NCBI GenBank assembly: GCA_041161065.1
Contig: JBEAVE010000010.1
Location: 124,001-188,000, forward strand
DNA from: DYRG01 sp041161065
GTDB taxonomy: Bacteria > Pseudomonadota > Gammaproteobacteria > Beggiatoales > Beggiatoaceae
Length of the DNA: 64,000 nucleotides
Direction of reading: 5' to 3'
Part shown: positions 43,427-52,466 of the stretch, one piece after another
Position numbering within the stretch: the stretch's first letter is position 1
Layout: each line of letters begins with the position of its first letter
The notes under the pieces: generated by a model
Databases searched by the model: none
What the model was told of the DNA's origin: nothing
Seen by the model: the letters and a program-made list of their open reading frames with translations, nothing else
Made by a program: the position numbers and the translations under genes

Positions 43427-46042
43427 ATGTTGTGCATGATTGTGCATTATTTTTTCAAAATTTTTCGGTTAATTTTTTGGGGCAGCGTGTTATTTGCGCT
43501 TGGCGCGGGGGTTTTTACGCTGTATGTTTGGCGCGGAATTTTACCTGAATTGCCGTCGCTTGATAGCATTAAAACCACTCAATTAGCCGTTCCGCTGCGC
43601 ATTTATACCGCCGATCAACGCACCATCGCAGAATTTGGGGAAGAACGCCGAATTCCTCTCAAATTAAAAGCCATTCCACCGCTCATGATTAAAGCCATTC
43701 TCGCCGCCGAAGATGATCGCTTTTATGAGCATTTTGGCGTAGATTTCAAGAGCTTAGGGCGCGCTACTTTACATCTCATTAAAACGGGCGACAAATCTCA
43801 AGGCGCAAGCACCATTACCATGCAATTAGCCCGAAACTTGTTTTCCACTGAAATCACTCGCCAAAAAACATTTGAAAGAAAAATTAAAGAAATTTTAGTC
43901 GCTTTACAACTAGAACGTGAATTGAGCAAAGAAGACATTTTGGAACTCTATTTGAATAAGATTTTTCTCGGACATCATGCGTATGGCGTGGGCGCGGCAG
44001 CACAAGTTTATTACGCCAAACCGCTGCAAGAATTAAGCCTAGCAGAATTTGCAATGATCGCCGCCTTGCCCAAAGCCCCCTCAGCCCTCAATCCTATCGC
44101 TAATCCTCAACGCGCATTAGAACGCCGCAATTATATTTTGCAACGTATGTTGAATTTAGGTTTCATTAAAGAAACCGATTTCAAAAAAGCCATCGATATA
44201 CCCGTTTCTACCAATCGCTATTTATTTCAACAGCAAGTCGACGCGCCCTATTTGGCAGAAATGGTGCGCGCTTATATGCAGGAAAAATTCCCCAAAGATG
44301 CTTACACCGCAGGCTATAAAGTTTATACCACTTTGCAACCCCCTTTACAAGAAGCCGCTCAAACCGCTTTGCGCAAAACATTAATTGACTACGATACTCG
44401 ACATGGTTATCGCGGGGCTTTAGCGCATTTGGATTTGAAACATTTGCCGATTCCTCCCAAAATAGACGAGGACGACGATAATGAAGATTCCAATAAAACG
44501 GTAAAGAAAAATGATTTGTTGGATAAAACCTTAAAACAATTTTCTAGCATAGGAAATTTGCAGCCCGCTTTAGTATTAGAAGTGAGTGGAAAAAGTGCGC
44601 GTCTTTATCATCGAAAAGAAGGCGATATTACCGTTGAGTGGGAAGGATTATCGTGGGCGGCACGTTACATTGATGAAGAACACAAAAGTCATACACCTAA
44701 ATCCGCCGCAGAAATCCTCAAAGTGGGCGACGTTGTTATGATTTTAGAAACCACCCACAAAGAAGGCGATAAAATGTGGCGTTTATCGCAAATTCCAGAC
44801 GTAGCGGGGGCATTAGTTTCTTTAAATCCTAACGACGGCGCAATTCTCGCTATTTCAGGTGGTTTCGATTTCTACCATAGTAAATTTAATCGCGTGACAC
44901 AAGCGCGTCGACAACCCGGTTCTACCTTCAAACCTTTTATTTATTCGGCGGCTTTAGATATAGGTTATACGCCTGCGAGTTTAGTGAATGATGCTCCCTT
45001 AGTTTTTAATGTGGGAAATGATGTGTGGATTCCCGAAAATTACGGTCGACAATTCGCGGGAGAAATGCGTTTAAGATCAGCATTAGCCCAATCTAGAAAT
45101 CTTGTTTCTATCCGTTTAATGGTTGATGTGGGATTACAAGAAACCATCGATTATGTGAGTCGTTTTGGATTTGAAAAAGCGCGCTTACCAGAAAGTTTTA
45201 CTTTAGCATTAGGCACGCCGGAATTAACCCCTTTAGAAATGGCGAGAGGATTTGCTGTTTTTGCAAATGGGGGATTTCTAGTTGATCCCTATTTTATTGA
45301 GCGAATTGAAACCATCGATGGGAAGGTTGTTTTCCAAGAAAAACCCAAAAAAGTATGCGTGGGTTGCTCTGATTTAACGTTGCCCGATCCGGAAGATGCG
45401 GCGTTGGTCGAAAAACCGGTGGGTTTGGCGGCGTTGATAAATACCACGAAAGATCAAAACCTTGCGCCGCGCGTTATCGATGCAGAAAATGCGTGGATGA
45501 TGTATTCGTTGTTGCAAAGTGTCATCACCGAAGGCACGGGTCGCCGCGCTAGATCATTGAATCGTAAGGATATTGCAGGAAAAACCGGCACAACCAATGA
45601 TTTGAATGATGCGTGGTTTTGCGGATTTAATACGGAGGTGGTGGCGGTCAGTTGGGTGGGTTTTGATCAGCCCGATTCGCTCGGAAAAAGCAGCGCAGGG
45701 CGCGAAACAGGCGGCGTGGCGGCGTTGCCAATGTGGATTGATTTCATGCGCGTCGCGTTGGAAAATCGCCCCGAAAAAACGCTCACGCCGCCTTCAGAAA
45801 TGACAACGGTTAGAATTGACCCGCAAAGTGGGTTGGTCGGGCGCGGCGATAATACCATCGTAGAAACCCTTCCGCGCAAACGTGTTCCTATCAAACCAGT
45901 TACCCGTCCTTTGCCAAATTGGTTTAGAGAAGCTGAGCATTCTCCTCCCGTTTCAACGCCGCCGACTTCTTCTCCCAATTCAAATGGGGTTTCTCAACCG
46001 AATCGTCCCCCCATTTCATCTCAACCTGATCGTTTATTTTAA
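43427..46042 (+). CDS. mrcA: penicillin-binding protein 1A
   Basis: An 871-residue class A PBP. After one N-terminal membrane helix comes a GT51 transglycosylase domain with AAEDDRFYEHFGVDF and QGASTITMQLARNL, an OB-like insert, and a transpeptidase domain with STFK in RQPGSTFKPFIY, SRN in AQSRNLVS and KTGTTND. The C-terminus is a Pro/Ser-rich tail. It polymerises and cross-links peptidoglycan. The insert has an acidic DEDDDNED stretch. The stop abuts the metH stop with no base between them. Confidence 0.95.
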   Translation: MLCMIVHYFFKIFRLIFWGSVLFALGAGVFTLYVWRGILPELPSLDSIKTTQLAVPLRIYTADQRTIAEFGEERRIPLKLKAIPPLMIKAILAAEDDRFYEHFGVDFKSLGRATLHLIKTGDKSQGASTITMQLARNLFSTEITRQKTFERKIKEILVALQLERELSKEDILELYLNKIFLGHHAYGVGAAAQVYYAKPLQELSLAEFAMIAALPKAPSALNPIANPQRALERRNYILQRMLNLGFIKETDFKKAIDIPVSTNRYLFQQQVDAPYLAEMVRAYMQEKFPKDAYTAGYKVYTTLQPPLQEAAQTALRKTLIDYDTRHGYRGALAHLDLKHLPIPPKIDEDDDNEDSNKTVKKNDLLDKTLKQFSSIGNLQPALVLEVSGKSARLYHRKEGDITVEWEGLSWAARYIDEEHKSHTPKSAAEILKVGDVVMILETTHKEGDKMWRLSQIPDVAGALVSLNPNDGAILAISGGFDFYHSKFNRVTQARRQPGSTFKPFIYSAALDIGYTPASLVNDAPLVFNVGNDVWIPENYGRQFAGEMRLRSALAQSRNLVSIRLMVDVGLQETIDYVSRFGFEKARLPESFTLALGTPELTPLEMARGFAVFANGGFLVDPYFIERIETIDGKVVFQEKPKKVCVGCSDLTLPDPEDAALVEKPVGLAALINTTKDQNLAPRVIDAENAWMMYSLLQSVITEGTGRRARSLNRKDIAGKTGTTNDLNDAWFCGFNTEVVAVSWVGFDQPDSLGKSSAGRETGGVAALPMWIDFMRVALENRPEKTLTPPSEMTTVRIDPQSGLVGRGDNTIVETLPRKRVPIKPVTRPLPNWFREAEHSPPVSTPPTSSPNSNGVSQPNRPPISSQPDRLF

Positions 46043-49000
46043 TTAGGTTTCATATCCCAAAATAGGTGATAGCCATTTCTCTGCTTCTTCAACTGAAATG
46101 CCTTTTCTTTTCGCATATTCTTCCACTTGATCTTTGGCGATTTTTCCTACCCCAAAATATTGGGATTCAGAATGCGAGAAATACCACCCAGAAACCGCTG
46201 CCGATGGTAACATTGCAAAACTTTCAGTTAAAGTAATGTGAGCATTTTTTTCAGGTTCTAATAATGTCCACAACAACGCTTTCTCGGTATGATCTGGACA
46301 CGCGGGATAACCCGGTGCGGGGCGAATACCTCGATATTTTTCTGCAATCAATTCTTCATTTGTTAAAGTTTCATTTTCAGCATAACCCCAAAACTCTTTT
46401 CTTACCCGTTCGTGTAAATGCTCTGCAAAAGCCTCTGCTAATCGATCCGCTAAGGCTTTTAACATAATGCTATTATAATCATCATGTTCTGTTTCAAATT
46501 GTGCTAATTTTTTCTCAATTCCAATCCCTGTTGTTACCGCAAATACGCCGATATAATCTGCGACTTTACTTTCTTTGGGTGCAATAAAATCAGCCAAACA
46601 CAAATTCGGTTTTCCTGATTTGAAAAGTTGTTGGCGCAAATGGTGTAATTTGATTTGAACAGTTTGACGATCTTCGTCTGTATAAATCTCCAGATCATCT
46701 TCCACAGAATTACAAGGAAAGAAACCAATCACCGCTTTGGCTTGTAACCATTTTTCTTTAATTAGTTGCACTAACATTTTTTGCGCATCATCAAAAAGTT
46801 TTTGAGCTTCTTTTCCAACTATTTCATCACTCAAAATACGCGGATATTTACCCGCCAATTCCCACGTTTGAAAGAATGGACTCCAATCAATTTTTTCTTT
46901 GAGAATTTCTAAAGAATAATCTTCAAAGACTTTAATGCCCAGAAAACGGGGTTTCAACGGTCGATATATTGACCAATTGGTGGCGAGTTTATTAGTTCTT
47001 GCTTGTTGAATTGAAATAGATTTACGGGTTTGTTGAGTATTTGAACGTTGCTCACGAACTTGCGCATATTCATTATTAAGTTCTTCGGTATATTTTTCCT
47101 TTAATCCCTCAGATAACAAATTTTGAGCAACGCCCACCGCGCGCGATGCATCGGGCACATAAACAACGGGAAAAGGGTAATTGGGCGCGATTTTAACGGC
47201 GGTATGCACTTTTGAGGTGGTTGCTCCCCCAATCATTAAAGGAATTTGAAATCCCTGCCGCTGCATTTCTTTTGCAACATGAACCATTTCATCTAATGAC
47301 GGTGTAATCAATCCTGACAAACCAATAATATCGCATTGTTTCTCACGCGCTGTTTGTAAAATAGTTTCCGCAGAAACCATCACGCCCAAATCAATTACTT
47401 CAAAATTATTACATTGCAACACTACCCCAACAATGTTTTTACCAATATCATGAACATCACCTTTAACAGTTGCCATTAAAATCTTGCCGTTATTTTGAGA
47501 AAGATCGCCCTGTTTTTCTTTTTCTGCATCGATGTAAGGCATTAAATAGGCAACCGCTTTTTTCATGACGCGGGCAGATTTGACAACTTGCGGAAGAAAC
47601 ATTTTTCCAGCCCCAAATAAATCTCCCACAATATTCATTCCGTCCATTAATGCACCTTCAATTACCTCCAAAGGTTGTTTAGATTCTAAACGGGCTTCTT
47701 CCGTATCCGTTTCTATAAATTCAGTAATGCCTTTAACCAAAGCGTGTTCTAAACGTTTCTTAACAGGTAAATTGCGCCATTCTAAATCTTGTTTGTTTTC
47801 TTGAACTGAAGAACCACCTTTGTATTTTTGAGCAATATCTAATAAACGTTCAGTGCCATCTTCTTTGCGATTTAAAACCACGTCTTCAACGCTTTCTTTT
47901 AATTCAGCTGGCAAATCTTCATAAATAGCTAATTGCCCCGCATTGACAATTCCCATATCCATGCCCGCTTGAATTGCATGAAATAAAAACACCGAATGAA
48001 TCGCTTCACGAACGGGATCATTTCCTCTAAATGAGAAAGAAACGTTTGAAACCCCGCCAGAAATCAAAGCGTGTGGTAATGTTTCTTTAATTTCCTTAAC
48101 CGCTTCAATAAAATCTAACGCATAGTTGTTATGTTCTTCAATTCCCGTTGCAATGGCAAAAATATTTGGGTCAAAAATAATATCTTCCGCTGGAAAATTC
48201 ACCTGTTCGGTTAAAATCTTATAAGCCCGCTGACAAATCTCAATTTTCCTCTGTTTTGTATCGGCTTGTCCTTGCTCATCAAATGCCATTACAATTACCG
48301 CCGCACCATATCGACGAACTTGTTTGGCTTGCTCAATAAATTTGCTTTCACCTTCTTTCAAACTAATCGAATTAACAATACCTTTTCCTTGCAAACATTG
48401 TAATCCAATTTCTAACACTTCCCATTTAGAAGAATCCACCATAAAGGGAACTTTTGAAATGTCGGGTTCAGAAGCACATAAATTGAGAAACTTACGCATA
48501 GCAAATTTCGCATCGAGCATACCTTCGTCCATATTTACATCAATGATTTGTGCACCATTTTCTACCTGTTCTCGAGCAACGGCTAAGGCTTGTTCATAAT
48601 CACCTTCGACAATTAAACGTTTGAACTTTGCAGAACCCGTTACATTCGCGCGTTCTCCAACATTTACAAATAAAGATTCTTCGGTAATATTGAAAGATTC
48701 TAATCCCGACAAACGACAAGCGGGTTTTATATTAGGTAAAGAACGGGGCGGGTATTTTGAAACCGCTTCAGCAATCGCTTTGATATGATCTGGCGTTGTG
48801 CCACAACAACCGCCTATAATGTTCAATAAGCCCTGTTCAGCCCATTCTGCGATTTCTTTTGCCATTGCTTCGGGGCTCTCATCATATCCTCCGAATTCAT
48901 TAGGCAAACCTGCGTTTGGGTGAACAGAAATAAAGGTTTCTGAAACGCGAGAAAGTTCCTCAACATATTGGCGAAGTTGTTTTGCCCCCAACGCGCAATT

Positions 49001-49732
49001 TAATCCAATGGAAATAGGTTTAGCATGACGTAAAGCATTATAAAAGGCTTCGGTGGTTTGTCCAGAAAGAGTTCTTCCCGATGCGTCGGTAATTGTCCCA
49101 GAAATCATAATGGGGCGTTTTTTAGAGGGTTGTTCTTCAAATAGTTGCTCTAAAGCATAAATGGCTGCTTTAGCATTTAAAGTATCAAAAACGGTTTCAA
49201 TTAAAAGCAAATCTGCGCCGCCTTCAATTAAACCCAATGCCGCTTCGGTATAAGCATCAACTAATTCTTGGAAAGTGACGTTTCTCGCGGCGGGATCATT
49301 CACATCGGGAGAAATAGAAGCGGTACGATTGGTTGGACCTAAAATACCAGCAGCAAAACGAGGTTTCTCGGGGGTTTTAATACTAAATTCTTCGGCAACT
49401 TGTTTAGCCAATCGAGCGGCGGTGAAATTGAGTTCATATACCAATTCCTCCATTTGATAATCCGCCATTGCAATCCGAGTTGCATTAAAGCTGTTGGTTT
49501 CAATAATATCTGCGCCTGCTTCTAAATAAGCGCGGTGAATTTCTTCAATAATTTTCGGTTGTGTAATAACGAGCAAATCATTATTGCCTTTCAAATCACA
49601 CGACCATGCTTTGAAACGCTCGCCACGATAATCTGCTTCTTGCAAACCATGACGCTGAATCATAGTGCCCATTGCACCATCTAAAAATAAAATGCGTGTG
49701 CTCAAGAGTGAAGAAATTTCTAGGTCAGACAT
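46043..49732 (-). CDS. metH: cobalamin-dependent methionine synthase
   Basis: A 1229-residue four-module enzyme. The homocysteine domain (about 1-325) has zinc cysteines in GLNCALG and GGCCGTTP. The pterin domain (about 350-620) carries FVNVGERANVTGS. The B12 domain (about 650-890) has DVHDIGKNIVGVVL with the cobalt-ligand His. The activation domain (about 900-1225) has RPAPGYPACPDH. It transfers a methyl group from methyltetrahydrofolate to homocysteine. Only 44 bp separate it from the upstream lipoprotein gene, leaving no room for a cobalamin riboswitch. Confidence 0.97.
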   Translation of the reverse strand: MSDLEISSLLSTRILFLDGAMGTMIQRHGLQEADYRGERFKAWSCDLKGNNDLLVITQPKIIEEIHRAYLEAGADIIETNSFNATRIAMADYQMEELVYELNFTAARLAKQVAEEFSIKTPEKPRFAAGILGPTNRTASISPDVNDPAARNVTFQELVDAYTEAALGLIEGGADLLLIETVFDTLNAKAAIYALEQLFEEQPSKKRPIMISGTITDASGRTLSGQTTEAFYNALRHAKPISIGLNCALGAKQLRQYVEELSRVSETFISVHPNAGLPNEFGGYDESPEAMAKEIAEWAEQGLLNIIGGCCGTTPDHIKAIAEAVSKYPPRSLPNIKPACRLSGLESFNITEESLFVNVGERANVTGSAKFKRLIVEGDYEQALAVAREQVENGAQIIDVNMDEGMLDAKFAMRKFLNLCASEPDISKVPFMVDSSKWEVLEIGLQCLQGKGIVNSISLKEGESKFIEQAKQVRRYGAAVIVMAFDEQGQADTKQRKIEICQRAYKILTEQVNFPAEDIIFDPNIFAIATGIEEHNNYALDFIEAVKEIKETLPHALISGGVSNVSFSFRGNDPVREAIHSVFLFHAIQAGMDMGIVNAGQLAIYEDLPAELKESVEDVVLNRKEDGTERLLDIAQKYKGGSSVQENKQDLEWRNLPVKKRLEHALVKGITEFIETDTEEARLESKQPLEVIEGALMDGMNIVGDLFGAGKMFLPQVVKSARVMKKAVAYLMPYIDAEKEKQGDLSQNNGKILMATVKGDVHDIGKNIVGVVLQCNNFEVIDLGVMVSAETILQTAREKQCDIIGLSGLITPSLDEMVHVAKEMQRQGFQIPLMIGGATTSKVHTAVKIAPNYPFPVVYVPDASRAVGVAQNLLSEGLKEKYTEELNNEYAQVREQRSNTQQTRKSISIQQARTNKLATNWSIYRPLKPRFLGIKVFEDYSLEILKEKIDWSPFFQTWELAGKYPRILSDEIVGKEAQKLFDDAQKMLVQLIKEKWLQAKAVIGFFPCNSVEDDLEIYTDEDRQTVQIKLHHLRQQLFKSGKPNLCLADFIAPKESKVADYIGVFAVTTGIGIEKKLAQFETEHDDYNSIMLKALADRLAEAFAEHLHERVRKEFWGYAENETLTNEELIAEKYRGIRPAPGYPACPDHTEKALLWTLLEPEKNAHITLTESFAMLPSAAVSGWYFSHSESQYFGVGKIAKDQVEEYAKRKGISVEEAEKWLSPILGYET

Positions 49733-49776
49733 AATGATTCCTGTTTATATGTATTTGAAAGGATAATTTATTGCAG

Positions 49777-50310
49777 TTATGGCAGTGTTTGGCAATATAA
49801 TTGGTATTTTTTACATAAATTAGTTTTCAAGTTCTCTAAATGTATTGTAAGTTTGTTAAGACGTTCTTCAAGATTTCTTTGTCTTAATCCTATTTCTTTT
49901 GTAACATTATTTAATCCCTTAGACGATTCGTTAATGCCTTTAATAATGCCAGATTCAGAATATCCTTGAGTAAATCTATCCAACATCATGGAAAATACAC
50001 CACTAACATTTTTAGCAGACATTTCGTAATCCTTGATAAAATCAAATGCGTCTTTCAAAGTATTGCGATATTCTTGTATGATTGTAATTGTTTCTTGATC
50101 CGCTTTGGGATACTTTTCTAATAAAATATCTAGCTTTAGGTAAGTCTTTTGGAAAGCATCAGCATCAATAGCATTGCCATAGGGCTTTTTAGGATCAGAA
50201 CAAATAGTTGTAAATTCTTTAAATAACTTATCGGTTTCTTTCGCTATCTCATCATTGTTTGTACAAGCACTTACTACAATAAATACAATCAAAACAAGAA
50301 GTTGCTTCAT
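49777..50310 (-). CDS. putative lipoprotein of unknown function
   Basis: A 177-residue protein with a lipoprotein signal peptide (MKQLLVLIVFIVVSAC, lipidated Cys16). The mature part is predicted mostly helical and rich in K, E, T and N; segments such as LDILLEKYPKADQETI and RQRNLEERLNKLTIHLENL look like coiled coil. No family was recognised. GAGGG lies upstream of the ATG. Codons are AT-rich. It may be co-transcribed with metH, though the functions do not suggest a link. Confidence 0.65.
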   Translation of the reverse strand: MKQLLVLIVFIVVSACTNNDEIAKETDKLFKEFTTICSDPKKPYGNAIDADAFQKTYLKLDILLEKYPKADQETITIIQEYRNTLKDAFDFIKDYEMSAKNVSGVFSMMLDRFTQGYSESGIIKGINESSKGLNNVTKEIGLRQRNLEERLNKLTIHLENLKTNLCKKYQLYCQTLP

Positions 50311-50481
50311 TTTCTATTTTCCCTCAACGATCGTAATTCTGCTTATAATACCCTAATCTAAATAAAATAGGGTAGTGGCGTATTTATGAGTGAAGTTTTT
50401 TAATCTAACCGACCGAAGTATAGAGTCCATCATTCAAAAATACACCACCGTCCAAAAATCGAGAGTGCTATTTCAAAAAAG

Positions 50482-51036
50482 TTATTTCACGGGTTGAGAA
50501 ATAGAAAAAGCTCCGCGCAAATCACCGACTTTGAAACCAGTGGCTTGATCGTCCGGATAAAGTTCTTTTAATTTAGCCGCTAATTCAGGGTTAAGTTGCT
50601 CACCATGACAAGCCAAACAACCTTCTGCAACAGGAATCGCTTTCATATAACGAATTTCCTTTGAACCGTCGGCATTTGTAATGGTTTCAACTTGTTCTAA
50701 ATTATTGGGGTCTTCGCCATTGGTTTTGCGTTGTTCAAAAGCGTTAAGAACGTCGGTTTCCCATTTGTCGGGGGCATTTTTAGGATTACGAATTTTCAAA
50801 CTGGTTCTTCCAATTTTCCAATCCAATTTTTGAGCGTGTTCTTCCGTAATAGGCATGGCTTTGATATTACAAATTTCAATCGCTTTCAAAGGACCGCCGG
50901 CTTTCATAGCGGTTTGTAATTCAGATTTCAAATCACCGCCAAACGATTTGATAGCATTACGAAAAGGGGCGACATCAATTTCCGCCGCAAAACTTACGCT
51001 GCTACAACACAATAAAGCGAGAAAAGTTTTTTTCAT
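50482..51036 (-). CDS. DUF3365 (Tll0287-like) haem-binding protein
   Basis: A 184-residue exported protein with a signal peptide of about 17 residues. It matches the DUF3365 domain: AIEICNIKAMPI with a Cys, TSLKIRNPKNAPDKWE, and a single c-type haem motif CLACH at 140-144, followed by a C-terminal GDLRGAFSISQP. Proteins of this fold are sensor or electron-transfer modules often fused to chemoreceptors or kinases; this one stands alone in the periplasm. Its partner is unknown. The 171 bp after it shows a short inverted repeat (ACCCTA/TAGGGT) and no gene. Confidence 0.87.
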   Translation of the reverse strand: MKKTFLALLCCSSVSFAAEIDVAPFRNAIKSFGGDLKSELQTAMKAGGPLKAIEICNIKAMPITEEHAQKLDWKIGRTSLKIRNPKNAPDKWETDVLNAFEQRKTNGEDPNNLEQVETITNADGSKEIRYMKAIPVAEGCLACHGEQLNPELAAKLKELYPDDQATGFKVGDLRGAFSISQPVK

Positions 51037-51300
51037 GGGTCAGTTTCCAATGTTTTTCAGTAAAAGAGTGATTTTGAAGAATCTCAAACGCCGCGTCAAT
51101 GATTAGCTATTGTTTTTGTTAAATCTCACTAACCCCAGTGGGTTTTTAGCGCATTGATTTTGCGAATGAATGATATCGGGATTGCACAATGCATTCGATA
51201 TTTTTTAAGAGAGGTGAGGAATTCGTTTGGAAAAACAGAGAGTTACTGTTGCAGTGTCACAAAATAACAATTTGATTTAGAAGGGAATATCGAGAATATT

Positions 51301-51377
51301 TGGTCGGAGTGAGAGGATTTGAACCTCCGACCACCACCACCCCAAGGTGGTGCGCTACCAGGCTGCGCTACACTCCG
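51301..51377 (-). tRNA. tRNA-Pro (anticodon GGG)
   Basis: Minus-strand cloverleaf: acceptor CGGAGTG/CACTCCG, D arm with AGCGCAGCCTGGTAGCG, anticodon stem CCACC/GGTGG with loop TTGGGGT, T arm GGTTCAAATCC, encoded CCA. Confidence 0.97.
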
Positions 51378-51390
51378 CCACAAAGGAGCA

Positions 51391-51419
51391 ATTATAGAGA
51401 ACTTTACTTTTTTTGACAA
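51391..51419 (-). promoter_or_regulatory. probable sigma-70 promoter of tRNA-Pro
   Basis: On the minus strand TTGTCA, a 17 bp spacer and TATAAT lie 13 bp before the tRNA. This is the best-matching promoter in the window. Confidence 0.75.
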
Positions 51420-51506
51420 GGCTTTTTTTGCGCCTCACAAAACCGCTTTTAAATATCGTCCAAAATCAATTTTATTGACACATAAGTTTTTTAACTTGCG
51501 AAACGG

Positions 51507-51536
51507 CTGACATTATTTTAGTAGAAAAGTTACAAT
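51507..51536 (+). promoter_or_regulatory. probable promoter of the binding protein/chemoreceptor pair
   Basis: CTGACA, an 18 bp spacer and TACAAT lie 32 bp before the GTG start of the substrate-binding protein. Confidence 0.5.
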
Positions 51537-51568
51537 GCAACAATAAATAACGTAAGGAGATTTGTCAG

Positions 51569-52447
51569 GTGCAAAAATTAAGAAAAAATTGGGTAAGTAT
51601 TTTATTTATTAGCTTGATAATGAGTAATGTACAAGTTTTTGCAGAAATAAAATTAGGCATAAATAGCGTGAGAGGAGAATTGCAAACAATTAAACGCTGG
51701 GAAGCCTTAAGAAATTATTTCTCAGAACAACTCGGTCAGCCCGTAAAAATTATAGTACTAATGCCGGGTAAATTAGTAGAAACCGCGTTAAAAGAAGAAA
51801 TCGATTTTGTTTTAACGATGCCATTAGCCGTCGTCATTCTTATGGAGAAAGGACATTATATTCCTTTAGCAACATTGAATACATTAAATGGAACACAGTT
51901 TGGCGGTGTTATCGTTTCTAAAAAAGGCAGCGGCATTACTAAAAGTGAAGACCTAAAAGGTAAGAAAGTGATTTCAATGGAGCACGGAAAAGGAGCGGGC
52001 GGTTATCTATTTCAAGTTTATCACCTTTATACCAAAGGAATAAACCCTGAACAAGATTTCTCAGCTTTTAAGGAAGGTAAGAACCAAGATGATTTGGTGA
52101 TGGGTGTAAAATTAGGTTTATTTGATGCCGCATTTGTTCGCACAGGTATTTTAGAATCGCTTGAGAAAGCGGGCAAAATAAAAATAGAAGATTTTGAAAT
52201 CGTTGATCAACAAAAAACAGACGGATTTCCTTTATTACGGACAACTATTTTATATCCTGAATTTGGTTTGTTAGCAAAACCTCATCTTGATCCTAAATTG
52301 GTTGAAGAAATGAAACGAGCAGCCTTAAAACTAACACCCGAACATCCCGCCGCTCAACAATCTGATATAAAAGGATTTGTTGAACCTATTTCTTATGAGC
52401 CTGTGAAAACACTTTTACAAACGCTCAAAATTGTACCCTTTAATTAA
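51569..52447 (+). CDS. PhnD-like periplasmic substrate-binding protein
   Basis: A 292-residue exported protein with a signal peptide of about 25 residues. It starts with GTG, which has AAGGAG upstream. The mature part follows the phosphonate/phosphite-type binding fold: WEALRNYFSEQLGQPVKIIV near the start, ALKEEIDFVLTMPLAVVIL, EDLKGKKVISMEHGKGAGGYLF, and LGLFDAAFVRTGILESL. Relatives serve ABC transporters or, fused or paired, signal-transduction proteins. No permease or ATPase is adjacent. A chemoreceptor gene follows after 19 bp, so a ligand-presenting role is likely. The ligand is unknown. Confidence 0.85.
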   Translation: MQKLRKNWVSILFISLIMSNVQVFAEIKLGINSVRGELQTIKRWEALRNYFSEQLGQPVKIIVLMPGKLVETALKEEIDFVLTMPLAVVILMEKGHYIPLATLNTLNGTQFGGVIVSKKGSGITKSEDLKGKKVISMEHGKGAGGYLFQVYHLYTKGINPEQDFSAFKEGKNQDDLVMGVKLGLFDAAFVRTGILESLEKAGKIKIEDFEIVDQQKTDGFPLLRTTILYPEFGLLAKPHLDPKLVEEMKRAALKLTPEHPAAQQSDIKGFVEPISYEPVKTLLQTLKIVPFN

Positions 52448-52466
52448 AATAAAAAAGGAATAAGTT

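Noticed and set aside
49733..49776. Cobalamin riboswitch upstream of metH
   Set aside because: Only 44 bp separate metH from the upstream lipoprotein gene, and no B12-box-like sequence was seen.
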